DNA of 64,000 nucleotides, from the NCBI GenBank assembly GCA_904396495.1, contig CAJFOJ010000032.1:62001-126000 (forward strand), read 5' to 3'. Of this stretch, positions 1 to 10,859 are shown in pieces (the first letter of the stretch is position 1; each line of letters opens with the position of its first letter). A model generated the notes under the pieces. The model made no database searches. It saw only the letters and a program-made list of their open reading frames with translations, and had not been told where the DNA came from. The translations under genes and the position numbers were made by a program. Source of the stretch: an uncultured Oscillospiraceae bacterium (GTDB lineage Bacteria > Bacillota > Clostridia > Oscillospirales > Ruminococcaceae).

Positions 1-156
1 CTTGACTACAGCAGAATTATTCCTTATGTGGAATATCTGTCGGATACGGTGTCCAGACTGATGACGGAGGCCTTTGAAGCCGATCGTGACAAACCGAGCC
101 GGGGAGTGAGAAGAGATATTGTAATCGGCCCGGAAGATCACGATTCACATAGATAA
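1..156 (+). CDS. hrcA: Heat-inducible transcription repressor HrcA, C-terminal fragment
   Basis: Only the last 51 codons are in the window, read in frame from base 1 to a TAA stop. The residues LDYSRIIPYVEYLSDTVSRL match the conserved C-terminal helix of HrcA, which follows the GPTRM-type motif in that family. HrcA represses the groE and dnaK operons by binding CIRCE operators. The grpE-dnaK-dnaJ genes follow directly, the usual clostridial order, and this supports the call. The protein ends with a short polar tail. The CIRCE operator expected upstream of hrcA lies outside the window. Confidence 0.85.
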   Translation, partial: LDYSRIIPYVEYLSDTVSRLMTEAFEADRDKPSRGVRRDIVIGPEDHDSHR

Positions 157-199
157 GTAAGCGGCATAAGTGCCGCGGCAGAAAGGAAGGATGGCTCAA

Positions 200-757
200 G
201 TGGCAAAGCAGGATCACAAGGCAAAGGACAAGAAGGAAACTATAGAGAAAGAGCCGGAAACAAAAGTGGAGGAATCCGTTGAGGAGAAAGCCGTAAAGGA
301 GCAGGAGAAAGCATCCGATGAAACTGAAACCCTTGTGGAAAAGAACAAGGAGCTAGAGGACAAATTGCTTCGGCAGATGGCGGAATTCGATAACTTCCGC
401 AAAAGGACCCTTAAGGAAAAAGAGGAAATTGGCGCCGTGGCTAAAACTAAATGTATTTCGGAGCTCTTGCCTGTCTTAGATAACTTTGAGCGGGCCCTTC
501 AAACTGAATGCGCGGACGCTGATTTTAAAAAGGGAGTGGAGATGATTTTCACCTCCCTCAAAGACACCCTGACCAAAATGGGCGTGGAGGAAATTGACGC
601 CAAAGGCCAGATATTCGACCCGGAACTTCACTATGCGGTTAGTCGTATAGAGGATGAAAACCTAGGGGAAAACGTTGTGGCAAACGTTTTGCAAAAAGGC
701 TATAAGATCGGCGAAAAAGTTATTCGCCACGCCATGGTGGCGGTCGCCAATCCGTAG
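200..757 (+). CDS. grpE: Nucleotide exchange factor GrpE
   Basis: GrpE releases ADP from DnaK. The product has a Lys/Glu-rich N-terminal stretch of about 60 residues, a long coiled coil containing FDNFRKRT, and the C-terminal beta domain with FDPELHYAV and QKGYKIGEKVIRHAMVAV, the family signature. Length (about 185 residues) is normal. Three in-frame starts exist: ATG at 170, ATG at 191 and GTG at 200. The only good ribosome binding site, AAGGAAGG at 183-190, touches the ATG at 191 but sits 9 bases from GTG 200, so I prefer GTG 200. The gene lies between hrcA and dnaK. Confidence 0.95.
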   Translation: MAKQDHKAKDKKETIEKEPETKVEESVEEKAVKEQEKASDETETLVEKNKELEDKLLRQMAEFDNFRKRTLKEKEEIGAVAKTKCISELLPVLDNFERALQTECADADFKKGVEMIFTSLKDTLTKMGVEEIDAKGQIFDPELHYAVSRIEDENLGENVVANVLQKGYKIGEKVIRHAMVAVANP

Positions 758-795
758 TATTTTTGAGATAAATCGCAGATACCGTTATGAAATAG

Positions 796-2670
<1,875 letters not shown>

Positions 2671-2783
2671 TTGCAATACAATAGATGGGTGTCATGGGGC
2701 GGGCTCAACACAGTCTGCCCTATGGTGCTGTCTAACAAGTAGGGCGGCGTCCACCTTGCCCTACATCATGGGAGGTAATGCCA

Positions 2784-3944
2784 TTGGCTGACAAAAGAGA
2801 TTATTATGAAGTGCTCGGCGTGCAAAAAGGCTGCTCGGAAGACGAACTGAAAAAAGCATACCGCCAAATGGCGAAAAAATATCATCCCGACCTGCACCCC
2901 GATGACAAAGAAGCGGAAGCGAAATTCAAAGAGGTCAACGAGGCCTATGAGGTCCTGTCCGATCCCCAGAAACGCTCCCGGTACGACCAGTTTGGCCATG
3001 CGGGTGTGGATCCCTCCTTTGGCGGCGGCGCGGGAGGAGCTTACGGCTCCGGCGGCTTTGGATTTGATATGGGTGACATAGGGGATATTTTTGAAGGCTT
3101 TTTCGGCGGCGGCTTCGGCGGGTCGTCCCGCCGCCAGAATCCCAACGCTCCACGCAGGGGCACCGATATTCGGATTCAGGTGGCTATCTCCTTTTTTGAA
3201 GCGTGCAAGGGCGTTAGTAAGACGGTCAGCGTCAGCCGCTCTGAGTCCTGCCCCGACTGCCATGGAACCGGAGCGGAAAACGGCACTGCTATGAAAACTT
3301 GTCCCGACTGTAACGGCACCGGACAGGTGCGGTACCAGCAGCGGACGCCCTTTGGCGTCATCAGCAGCCAAAGGACTTGCGACAAATGCCAAGGGAGGGG
3401 CAAAATTATTGAGCGCTCCTGCCCTAAATGCAGTGGACGCGGCTCTGTCAGCAATACCAAAAAAGTGGAAATCCAGGTACCGGCCGGCATCGACGACGGT
3501 CAGACTCTATCTATTCGCGGTCAGGGTAACGCCGGGACAAATGGTGGCCCCAATGGCGATTTGCTGGTATTGATCGCAGTGCGCCCCGATACTCTCTTTA
3601 AACGGAAGGGTTATGACATTTACTGTGAGATGCCAGTCAGCTATTATCAGGCGGTTGCCGGCGATGAACTGGTGGTGCCTACTATTGATGGCAATGTGAA
3701 ATACACCCTGCCGGAAGGAACCCAACCGGGGACTACTTTCCGTCTCCGCGGAAAAGGCGTTCAGCGATTAAACGGAAGGGGAAGGGGAGACCAGTTTGTT
3801 ACCATCACTATCGATGTGCCCAAAAACCTATCTAAAACGCAGATGGATAAACTGAAAGCATTTGAGGATTCCCTGAGCGAAAAACAGACCCAGAAGAAGA
3901 AGTCCTTTGCCGAAAAATTAAAGGATATGTTTGACAACAAATAA
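2784..3944 (+). CDS. dnaJ: Chaperone DnaJ
   Basis: J-domain co-chaperone of DnaK, about 386 residues. The J domain starts [13 protein letters not shown] and carries HPD at residues 34-36. A Gly/Phe-rich linker follows, then four zinc-binding CxxCxGxG motifs ([32 protein letters not shown]) and the C-terminal substrate domains. GGGAGG at 2770-2775 is only 2 bases from ATG 2778 but 8 from TTG 2784, and the TTG start gives the standard N-terminus, so TTG is chosen. It is the last gene of the heat-shock operon, 113 bases after dnaK. Confidence 0.98.
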   Translation: MADKRDYYEVLGVQKGCSEDELKKAYRQMAKKYHPDLHPDDKEAEAKFKEVNEAYEVLSDPQKRSRYDQFGHAGVDPSFGGGAGGAYGSGGFGFDMGDIGDIFEGFFGGGFGGSSRRQNPNAPRRGTDIRIQVAISFFEACKGVSKTVSVSRSESCPDCHGTGAENGTAMKTCPDCNGTGQVRYQQRTPFGVISSQRTCDKCQGRGKIIERSCPKCSGRGSVSNTKKVEIQVPAGIDDGQTLSIRGQGNAGTNGGPNGDLLVLIAVRPDTLFKRKGYDIYCEMPVSYYQAVAGDELVVPTIDGNVKYTLPEGTQPGTTFRLRGKGVQRLNGRGRGDQFVTITIDVPKNLSKTQMDKLKAFEDSLSEKQTQKKKSFAEKLKDMFDNK

Positions 3945-3951
3945 CGGTTGC

Positions 3952-3980
3952 GGCGGCCTGTTTGGGCCGCCTGTTTTTAT
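3952..3980 (+). terminator. Rho-independent terminator after dnaJ
   Basis: GGCGGCC (3952-3958), loop TGTTTG, GGCCGCC (3965-3971), then TGTTTTTAT. It lies 8 bases after the dnaJ stop and closes the hrcA-grpE-dnaK-dnaJ transcript. Confidence 0.9.
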
Positions 3981-4031
3981 AATAAATATTTTTCGCCAAG
4001 TATTTAAGATATACACATTAAACAGAAAAAT

Positions 4032-4083
4032 CGCAAAAACTTTTACGCTATCTGAGAAAGTTTTGCGGTTTTTTCTTTTTTTT
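4032..4083 (+). terminator. Second terminator-like hairpin downstream of dnaJ
   Basis: CGCAAAAACTTT (4032-4043) pairs with AAAGTTTTGCG (4057-4067) with one bulged A, and a long T-rich run continues to 4083. It looks like a backup terminator that insulates the next gene, whose promoter begins four bases later. Confidence 0.75.
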
Positions 4084-4086
4084 ATC

Positions 4087-4115
4087 TTGTTTAGAATAGT
4101 AAAATATGCTATAAT
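4087..4115 (+). promoter_or_regulatory. Sigma-A-type promoter for the EF-G paralogue
   Basis: TTGTTT at 4087-4092, a 17-base spacer, TATAAT at 4110-4115. It lies 125 bases before the ATG and directly after the hairpin at 4032-4083. The -35 box is imperfect. Confidence 0.6.
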
Positions 4116-4240
4116 AACTTCGTTCAAATACTCCTTTTTATATAAATTGTATAATTTGGAAATTTGATGTCAATTTGCAGTAAAAGATTCATTATTCTCC
4201 CTGCAAAAATCTAAATCAGATAAATAAGGAGCGGTAAGTT

Positions 4241-6301
4241 ATGAAAGAGTACAGTGCCAACAATATTAAAAACGTTGCTGTCGTCGGACACGGCGGAAGC
4301 GGCAAAACCAGTCTTGTCGAAGCTATGCTGTTTAAAGCAGGCTGCACCGACCGGCTGGGAAAAGTTGCCGACGGAAATACCGTGTCCGACTATGATACAG
4401 AGGAGATTAAACGCAAGGCTTCTTTAAACCTTTCCATTGATCCCGTCGAATATAAAAATACCAAAATCAACCTGTTAGATGCTCCCGGGCTTTTTGATTT
4501 TGCGCTGGGTATGAGCGAGGGAATTCGGGCGGCAGGTAGCGTCCTCATAGCGGTTTCCGGAAAGTCGGGTGTCACCGTAGGGGCCAAAAAGGCCTACAAA
4601 ATGGCGGAAAAGATGCAAAAATCCCGCATGATTTTTGTCACCAAGATGGATCAGGAACACGCAGACTTCTATAAAGTGCTGGAAAGTTTGAAAGCCAGCT
4701 TCGGTCCTTCCATCTGTCCTTTGGTCGTCCCCTATGTGAAGGATTCCAAGGTTCAGTGCTACATCGATCTGGTGGAGATGAAGGCTTATACATATGAAAA
4801 CGGCAATCGGAAAGAAGTTCCTATGCCGGATTCTGAACACCGTATCGACGGACTGGTCACCGCCATTAGCGAAGCGGTGGCTGAGACGGATGACGCACTT
4901 TTTGACAAATACTTCTCCGGTGAAAAGTACACCCACGAAGAGATGATTCAAGGAATTCACAAAGGCGTGATAGACGGCAAGATAACCCCTGTTTTCTGTG
5001 GTTCCTCCTTTACGATGGAGGGGATTGACCTCTTGATGGACGACATGGTGGAAATGCTTCCTTCCGCCGCTGAAAAAGGCGGGGAAGAGGGAATTTCCGG
5101 CGACGATATTGTCGAGGTACCCTGTGACGAGAACGGTGATCCGGTGGCCTTTGTCTTCAAAACCATAGCCGACCCCTTTGTCGGCAAGCTCTCCTATGTA
5201 AAAGTGATTTCCGGCAAGCTCTCCCCTGATACTGAGCTTGTAAATATGACTTCGGGACAGCCGGAAAAAATCGGCAAGCTCCTTTTTATCCGCGGCAAAA
5301 AGCAGGAGGAAATCAAGCAGGTCAAGGCCGGTGATATCTGCGCCATCAGCAAATTAAACGCCAATACCGGTGACACCTTGTGCTCTCCTAAGAAGCCGGT
5401 TGTCCTTACAAAGCCTGAATTCCCACTTCCCTGCTATTCCATGGCCATCAAGCCGGTGGGAAAAGGGGATGAGAGCAAGATTTCACAAGGAATCACCCGC
5501 CTGTTGGAGGAAGATCCCACACTGTCCTTTGTCGTCAACAACGAAACCCATGAGCAGGTGCTGGGCGGTTTAGGCGAACAGCATCTGGATGTGACAGTTG
5601 CTAAGCTGAAGTCTAAATTTGGCGTCGATGTCACCTTAGAACCGCCTACAGTGGCTTATCGGGAAACCATCCGCAAAAAGGTCAAAGTACAAGGAAAACA
5701 TAAAAAGCAAAGTGGCGGCCATGGCCAGTACGGCGACGTTTGGATCGAATTTGAACCATGCGACAGCGACGATATGATCTTTGAAGAAAAGGTGTTTGGA
5801 GGAGCTGTTCCCCGTAACTTCTTCCCGGCGGTGGAAAAAGGCCTCCGCGATTGCGTCAAGCATGGCACTTTGGCAGGGTATCCCGTTGTGGGATTAAAAG
5901 CGACTTTGGTTGACGGCTCCTACCACCCGGTTGACTCTTCAGAGATGTCGTTTAAAATGGCGGCAACACTGGCTTACAAATCGGGCCTGCCTCAGGCTTC
6001 CCCCATTATTTTGGAACCGATTGGAAAGCTGAGTGTCTTTGTCCCCGATACCACCACCGGTGATATGATGGGAGAGCTGAACAAACGGCGTGGACGGGTG
6101 CTGGGTATGAATGCCGCTGAAGACGGCATGACCGAAATTGAAGCGGAAGTCCCCATGAGTGAGATGCAGGATTTTGCCACCCTTGTCCGTCAGATGACCC
6201 AGGGAAGCGGTAGCTTTACCTTTGTATTTGAGCGGTACGACCCGTTGCCCTCCAACCTGGAAGCAACTGTTATCGCGAATTCCAAAGCGCAAGAAGAATG
6301 A
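4241..6301 (+). CDS. Elongation factor G-like protein (EF-G paralogue)
   Basis: A 686-residue translational GTPase with the full EF-G domain order: G domain, beta barrel, and domains III-V (GGLGEQHLDV; GHGQYGDVWIEFEP; C-terminal KRRGRVLGM). It is not the canonical fusA: the P loop is GHGGSGKT (residues 16-23) instead of GHxDxGKT, G3 is DAPGL (80-84) instead of DTPGH so the catalytic His is replaced by Leu, and G4 is TKMD instead of NKMD. Canonical fusA normally sits in the str operon, absent here. Family members of this type are annotated as EF-G-like or EF-G2, and their role is not settled. Monocistronic, with its own promoter. Confidence 0.92.
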   Translation: MKEYSANNIKNVAVVGHGGSGKTSLVEAMLFKAGCTDRLGKVADGNTVSDYDTEEIKRKASLNLSIDPVEYKNTKINLLDAPGLFDFALGMSEGIRAAGSVLIAVSGKSGVTVGAKKAYKMAEKMQKSRMIFVTKMDQEHADFYKVLESLKASFGPSICPLVVPYVKDSKVQCYIDLVEMKAYTYENGNRKEVPMPDSEHRIDGLVTAISEAVAETDDALFDKYFSGEKYTHEEMIQGIHKGVIDGKITPVFCGSSFTMEGIDLLMDDMVEMLPSAAEKGGEEGISGDDIVEVPCDENGDPVAFVFKTIADPFVGKLSYVKVISGKLSPDTELVNMTSGQPEKIGKLLFIRGKKQEEIKQVKAGDICAISKLNANTGDTLCSPKKPVVLTKPEFPLPCYSMAIKPVGKGDESKISQGITRLLEEDPTLSFVVNNETHEQVLGGLGEQHLDVTVAKLKSKFGVDVTLEPPTVAYRETIRKKVKVQGKHKKQSGGHGQYGDVWIEFEPCDSDDMIFEEKVFGGAVPRNFFPAVEKGLRDCVKHGTLAGYPVVGLKATLVDGSYHPVDSSEMSFKMAATLAYKSGLPQASPIILEPIGKLSVFVPDTTTGDMMGELNKRRGRVLGMNAAEDGMTEIEAEVPMSEMQDFATLVRQMTQGSGSFTFVFERYDPLPSNLEATVIANSKAQEE

Positions 6302-6417
6302 TTTACATTTGAAATAGAAAAAAGCGGTATGGTCCATTTAAATTTGGCATACCTATAAAATGAGAATACTTTCCCATATTCCGGGGAATGCTAGATTGTT
6401 TTATAGGAGGAAGTTGC

Positions 6418-6882
6418 ATGTTTGTACTTTCAATGAGAATGCCAAAGAAAAAATGGGCCATACTTTCTTTGGTTGTACTTGTGATTTGTGTCGCCGCAGT
6501 TTTGTTGTTTTCCGGCGAACGGGCTGTGCCTACGGGTGGAAAAGCGAGTATTTCCGGCGGCACCAACGAAGAGCGGATTGCCTACCTGGAGAGCTTTGGC
6601 TGGCAGGTTGAGCCGGAGCCCTGTGAAATCGTGGAAGTACAAATCCCACCGGTATTTAACGACGTCTATGAGCAATACAATGACATTCAGAAAAAGCAGG
6701 GCTTTGATTTGAAAAAGTATGCGGGTGAAAGGGTCAAACGTTTTTGTTATATCGTAACGAATTATCCAAACTATCCGGATGATATTCGTGCAAATCTGCT
6801 GATTTCAGAGGGGAAAATCGTCGGAGGAGATATTTGCTCCCTGACTGAATCAGGATTTATGCATGAAATTAATCAAAAATAG
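6418..6882 (+). CDS. DUF4830 domain membrane-anchored protein
   Basis: 154 residues. After a short basic start (MFVLSMRMPKKKW) there is one hydrophobic segment at about residues 13-31, either a signal anchor or an uncleaved signal peptide. The exported part contains NEERIAYLESFGWQVEPEP and, further on, KKQGFDLKKYAGERV and ANLLISEGKIVGGDICS, which I recognise as DUF4830, a clostridial family of unknown function. The start at 6418 is fixed by AGGAGG seven bases upstream; an in-frame ATG at 6388 has no ribosome binding site. No partner gene is evident. Confidence 0.8.
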   Translation: MFVLSMRMPKKKWAILSLVVLVICVAAVLLFSGERAVPTGGKASISGGTNEERIAYLESFGWQVEPEPCEIVEVQIPPVFNDVYEQYNDIQKKQGFDLKKYAGERVKRFCYIVTNYPNYPDDIRANLLISEGKIVGGDICSLTESGFMHEINQK

Positions 6883-7095
6883 ATAAAATCGATTAAATTT
6901 TTCAATTATCACTTATTTGCTTTTGTTTTTAGTCGAAATCTATTGATTAGATAAAAAATTAAAAAGTATTGGGCAATCTATACAAATTGATTTTTTAATC
7001 TTTGGACAATAAAGAACTATCTATCGGGAAAGAAATTTGTTATAGTATTAATAAGAAATCCAACACTATACGTCAAAAAATAGGAGGTCCGTTTT

Positions 7096-8229
7096 ATGGC
7101 AAGCGTAACACTAAAAGGTATTTATAAAAAGTATCCTGGTGGCGTAACCGCCGTTTCTGATTTCAACCTGGACATCGAAGATAAAGAGTTTATCATTCTG
7201 GTTGGTCCTTCCGGTTGTGGTAAATCTACCACACTGAGAATGATCGCCGGCTTGGAAGAAATCTCAGAAGGCGAATTGTACATCGGCGACAGACTGGTAA
7301 ACGATATCGCTCCCAAAGACCGCGATATCGCAATGGTTTTCCAAAACTATGCACTGTATCCCCATATGACGGTATTTGATAACATGGCTTTCGGTTTGAA
7401 GCTCCGCAAGACCCCGAAAGATGAAATCAAACGCCGTGTTGATGAGGCTGCCCGGATCTTGGACATTACTCATTTGCTCGACCGTAAACCAAAGGCTTTG
7501 TCCGGTGGTCAGCGGCAGCGTGTCGCATTGGGCCGCGCTATTGTCCGTGAACCTCAGGTATTCCTTCTGGATGAGCCCCTGTCCAACTTGGATGCGAAAC
7601 TCCGTGCCCAGATGAGAACAGAGCTTTCCAAACTCCATATCCGTCTCGGTACAACCTTTATTTATGTAACCCATGACCAGACCGAAGCTATGACAATGGG
7701 TACCAGAATCGTTGTTATGAAGGACGGTTTTATTCAGCAGGTTGATACTCCACAGAATCTGTACTCCAAACCGGTTAATGTGTTTGTTGCAGGTTTCATC
7801 GGCTCTCCTCAGATGAACTTCGTCGACGTTACCCTACAGGAAAGAAACGGCAAATTGGTTGTTGTTTTTGACGATGTAGAGGGTGCGGAGAATAACGGCT
7901 ATGAAATCGAATTGCCAGAAGGAAAGAGAACACCTGAGCTGGAGGCCTATATTGGCAAAGGCATGATTTTGGGCGTTCGTCCGGAAGATCTCAAAGATGA
8001 GGAGATGTTCCTCTCCGCCGCTTCTACAGGCATTATCGACTGCACAGTTGATGTAACCGAGTTGATGGGTGCTGAGACTTATCTGTATGTTACATGTGCT
8101 GGCAGAAATTTGATTGCCCGTGTATCTCCAAGGTCTACTGCTAAGGCTGGAGATGTCATTAAAATGGCGATTGATGTTAACAAAATTCACCTGTTTGATA
8201 AAGAAACCGAGAGAGTTGTTCTTGATTAA
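7096..8229 (+). CDS. Sugar ABC transporter ATP-binding protein (UgpC/MsmX/MalK type)
   Basis: 377 residues, cytoplasmic ATPase that energises CUT1-type sugar importers. Walker [10 protein letters not shown] is at residues 37-45; the Q loop ([13 protein letters not shown]), signature [14 protein letters not shown], Walker [14 protein letters not shown] and switch His in THDQTEAM follow. The C-terminal regulatory OB (TOBE) region includes LGVRPEDL. No permease or binding-protein gene is adjacent, which is typical of the shared, multi-importer MsmX-type ATPases of Bacillota. AGGAGG precedes the ATG. A strong hairpin terminator follows. Confidence 0.93.
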   Translation: MASVTLKGIYKKYPGGVTAVSDFNLDIEDKEFIILVGPSGCGKSTTLRMIAGLEEISEGELYIGDRLVNDIAPKDRDIAMVFQNYALYPHMTVFDNMAFGLKLRKTPKDEIKRRVDEAARILDITHLLDRKPKALSGGQRQRVALGRAIVREPQVFLLDEPLSNLDAKLRAQMRTELSKLHIRLGTTFIYVTHDQTEAMTMGTRIVVMKDGFIQQVDTPQNLYSKPVNVFVAGFIGSPQMNFVDVTLQERNGKLVVVFDDVEGAENNGYEIELPEGKRTPELEAYIGKGMILGVRPEDLKDEEMFLSAASTGIIDCTVDVTELMGAETYLYVTCAGRNLIARVSPRSTAKAGDVIKMAIDVNKIHLFDKETERVVLD

Positions 8230-8241
8230 TCACAATATAAA

Positions 8242-8275
8242 AGCCCCCGCAGGTTCATACCTGCGGGGGCTTTAT
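8242..8275 (+). terminator. Terminator between convergent genes
   Basis: AGCCCCCGCAGGT (8242-8254) and ACCTGCGGGGGCT (8259-8271) form a 13-bp stem with a 4-base loop, flanked by AAAA on the left and TTTA on the right. It can serve both the ABC ATPase gene and the convergent MFS gene. Confidence 0.9.
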
Positions 8276-8284
8276 CTGTAATGG

Positions 8285-9529
8285 TTATACTTTGATATCA
8301 ATTATTTTTGCCTTTTTTTCACTTCGATAGGCGGTTATGGCAGCAAACATTCCAATTGCTGTCAGAATTGCCCAAATGAGTACGGTAGTGTTCCAATCGG
8401 TTTCCGAGACAATGGAGGAAAAAATAGGGCTGGCGAGAGCAGCAAAGAGATAGCTGACGGCATCCAAACATCCTGTGATGGCTGATACCCTTCCGGTTTC
8501 CCGAAATCTTAAGCAGTATACACTGAATACCATATTGCATCCGCTTGCCATAGCGGCGTTGGCCAGAAACAGGGCGACAATTGTCAGAATAAAAAATCTG
8601 TTTCCCGTCAGTGTCATGAGCAAAAACATGGCCGTGGAAATGGCAAATAGTATAATGGAGACCGTGTATTCATTTTCCTTACATTTTTTGAGCAGCTTGA
8701 GACCCAAGAAAGTGCCGATCAGGTTGAAGATGGGTAAGGCGCTGGTTATCGCGGATGAAGTAGCCGGTATCACTTGAAATTGTTCGGTGATATAGGTGGG
8801 TATCCAGAACGCGACAGCATTTCGGACAATTCCATTGATGATAGTAAAAAGCAAAACCGGGAAAATTTCGTGCTTGCGGAGCAGGGTGAACAAAGAAAAC
8901 AAACCCTTTTCCTCCGCTGTGGTCAGGGAAACGGTTCGCAGAAATTTTTTTCGTTCCCAGATATGTAAGATCACAAACCATAAAACCCCGGTTAGGACCA
9001 GTACAATTCCTGTACTATAAAACGCCCATCTCCATTGGTGCTGCGCAGATGTAGCGGAGGCGATTAAGTAGGCAACCATGGTGCCAACAATAGAAGCGGC
9101 ACTTAGGGCGGTCATAAGAATACGACCCGTTTGAGCGGTTGTATTCTCTGCGATGACTTTAGAGAGTGGCCCCCACAACATAGAGAGCAGGAAACCACAT
9201 GCCGCCCAACAAATTCCCCCGACAACAGAAGATGCGGTACAGGAGGAAAAGACGATGACAATCCCTGACAAAAAAAGGCCGGCGGAGACCATCCATTTTG
9301 CTTTGATCCGATCCCCCATTAAGCCGTTGATGATTTGGCCGACACCATAGGTGAAAAAAAACATCGATCCCCACAAGCCGAGCGTCGAACTGGAAAAATT
9401 AGTCGCCTGCGCCATTTCCGGCATAATGGCGCTGAGAATACTTCTTCCAACGTAGCAGGCGTTGTAGGAAAGAAAACAGATGGCGCCTAACGATAGGACA
9501 CCAGAGGTAGACATGCGCGGTTCATCCAT
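8285..9529 (-). CDS. MFS transporter, organophosphate:phosphate antiporter-like
   Basis: 414 residues with about 12 hydrophobic segments. The N-terminal helix region FLSYNACYVGRSILSAIMPEM and the TYGVGQIINGLMGDRIKAKW loop resemble the GlpT/UhpT (OPA) branch of the major facilitator superfamily, which exchanges sugar or glycerol phosphates for phosphate. The true substrate cannot be read from sequence. AAGAAGGA precedes the ATG. It lies 66 bases downstream of, and in the same direction as, an RpiR-type regulator with a sugar-phosphate-sensing SIS domain, so joint control of sugar-phosphate uptake is likely. Confidence 0.85.
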   Translation of the reverse strand: MDEPRMSTSGVLSLGAICFLSYNACYVGRSILSAIMPEMAQATNFSSSTLGLWGSMFFFTYGVGQIINGLMGDRIKAKWMVSAGLFLSGIVIVFSSCTASSVVGGICWAACGFLLSMLWGPLSKVIAENTTAQTGRILMTALSAASIVGTMVAYLIASATSAQHQWRWAFYSTGIVLVLTGVLWFVILHIWERKKFLRTVSLTTAEEKGLFSLFTLLRKHEIFPVLLFTIINGIVRNAVAFWIPTYITEQFQVIPATSSAITSALPIFNLIGTFLGLKLLKKCKENEYTVSIILFAISTAMFLLMTLTGNRFFILTIVALFLANAAMASGCNMVFSVYCLRFRETGRVSAITGCLDAVSYLFAALASPIFSSIVSETDWNTTVLIWAILTAIGMFAAITAYRSEKKAKIIDIKV

Positions 9530-9595
9530 GACAAATCCTTCTTTACTGTAAAAATCGTGCAGATTGAAAAGGAGATGTCAATAGAGAAATCTGGA

Positions 9596-10459
9596 TTAGT
9601 AACGCTGATAATGACGATCCATACTCTCGTTGAAAATCGAACGCTTTTCCACCATAACATCTTTCTGCTTTGCAGAAATATAGGCACACAGGGTATCCAT
9701 GAGCAACAAATGCGTCATTCTGGAGGCAACAGGCAGGCTATACACCTGAGTCGTTTCCTTGGATACAGCAATTAAGCTAACATCGCACATTTTGGCCAAT
9801 GCGCCACTGGAATAACTGGTGATGCACATGGTCTTGGCACCCTGTTTTTTGGCGATTTTCATGGAATCCACGATTTCATCGGTGCGGCCGGTGTGAGAAA
9901 AAGCCACCGCAAGGCAGTTTTCATCCAGCATAGAAGCGGACACGGGGAGCATAAAACCATCCGTCACCGCTGAACACTGCAACCCTAAATGCATAAAACG
10001 ATAGCATGCATCGGATGCCAGTATAGCGGAAGTTGAAACTCCGTAGAAGACGATCTGCTTCTTAGCGCCCAACATCAGGTCGACTGCCTTTTGCAGTTCA
10101 TTAGTGTGAATGGCGTTAAAAGTTGCGCGGAAAGACGCGATGGCATTATCCATCATTTTTTTCATTGCGTCTTTGGGCGAATCTCCGTCTTCCACATCGT
10201 CAAATAGGTAGTGCTCATGGCTTCCCAGCGACTGGGCGATACCGATTTTTAATCTTGTGAATCCTTCAAATCCCAATTTGTTGGAAAAGTTTACAATGCT
10301 GCCCTCTGAAACCCCGGTTTCCCGAGACAGGGTGCGCATCGTAAGGTTAACGACTTTTTCTGGATAGCGCAGAATATAGCCGCCAATCTTCTTCTCCACT
10401 TCAGACATGGAGAGGAATTCCTTTTCAATTTTGCTGAGGACATTAGCAGTTTTAATCAT
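9596..10459 (-). CDS. MurR/RpiR family transcriptional regulator
   Basis: 287 residues. The N-terminal HTH_6 domain contains ETGVSEGSIVNFSNKLGF, about residues 50-67. The C-terminal SIS domain, about residues 115-260, carries IVFYGVSTSAILASDACYRF and VAFSHTGRTDEIVDSMK, the phosphosugar-binding loop. Members of this family sense phosphosugars and control nearby uptake genes; the MFS gene just downstream is the obvious target. GGAGG lies seven bases before the ATG. The promoter overlaps an inverted repeat at 10481-10509, which suggests autoregulation. Confidence 0.92.
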   Translation of the reverse strand: MIKTANVLSKIEKEFLSMSEVEKKIGGYILRYPEKVVNLTMRTLSRETGVSEGSIVNFSNKLGFEGFTRLKIGIAQSLGSHEHYLFDDVEDGDSPKDAMKKMMDNAIASFRATFNAIHTNELQKAVDLMLGAKKQIVFYGVSTSAILASDACYRFMHLGLQCSAVTDGFMLPVSASMLDENCLAVAFSHTGRTDEIVDSMKIAKKQGAKTMCITSYSSGALAKMCDVSLIAVSKETTQVYSLPVASRMTHLLLMDTLCAYISAKQKDVMVEKRSIFNESMDRHYQRY

Positions 10460-10480
10460 GGATATACCTCCGATGAAAAT

Positions 10481-10509
10481 TACTCATCTGTAGTCCTCTA
10501 CAATGAGTA
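10481..10509 (-). promoter_or_regulatory. Probable operator for the RpiR-type regulator
   Basis: Two-part inverted repeat: TACTCAT (10481-10487) with ATGAGTA (10503-10509), and inside it TGTAG (10489-10493) with CTACA (10498-10502). It overlaps the -10 box of the regulator's promoter and the start of its transcript, a classic repressor position. Binding by the adjacent RpiR protein is inferred. Confidence 0.6.
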
Positions 10510-10533
10510 TATCACAATTCTAATTTTTGTCAA
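10506..10533 (-). promoter_or_regulatory. Sigma-A promoter for the RpiR-MFS pair
   Basis: On the minus strand TTGACA (10533-10528), a 16-base spacer and TATACT (10511-10506), 47 bases upstream of the regulator's start codon. The boxes are near consensus. Confidence 0.8.
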
Positions 10534-10588
10534 TTATTTCCCATAAAAGTTATTCAAAACTATACCTTTTGAATGAGTTTGTTGATAT

Positions 10589-10642
10589 AGCACAATTGAT
10601 AAGAATAAATGAAATGTACCATTTATTCTTATTAATTGTGCT
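10589..10642. repeat. 23-bp inverted repeat with 8-base loop
   Basis: The arms 10589-10611 and 10620-10642 are complementary at 22 of 23 positions; the one exception would be a G-U pair in RNA. The loop is AAATGTAC. The repeat is AT-rich, sits between divergent genes, and is followed by no clean T run. It is within an otherwise featureless AT-rich gap of 400 bases (10460-10859). It could be a large operator, a transcript-end structure or a remnant of a small mobile repeat. Confidence 0.7.
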
Positions 10643-10859
10643 TATTTTATCGCCAAAAAATGCAAAATACGGATAATAGTCAAATAGTATACATTATTAA
10701 AATAAAAAATACATATTTAAATAAAACCCCGTAACTAATTATAGTATACGGCAAATTATACCATTTTGCAAAGATTTTTGATGATTTTTTCTGAAAATTG
10801 TGTTAAAATATCTTGTATAATTGAATTTTGCTGTTTTTTAAGTTGTTTTGGAGGCGCTT

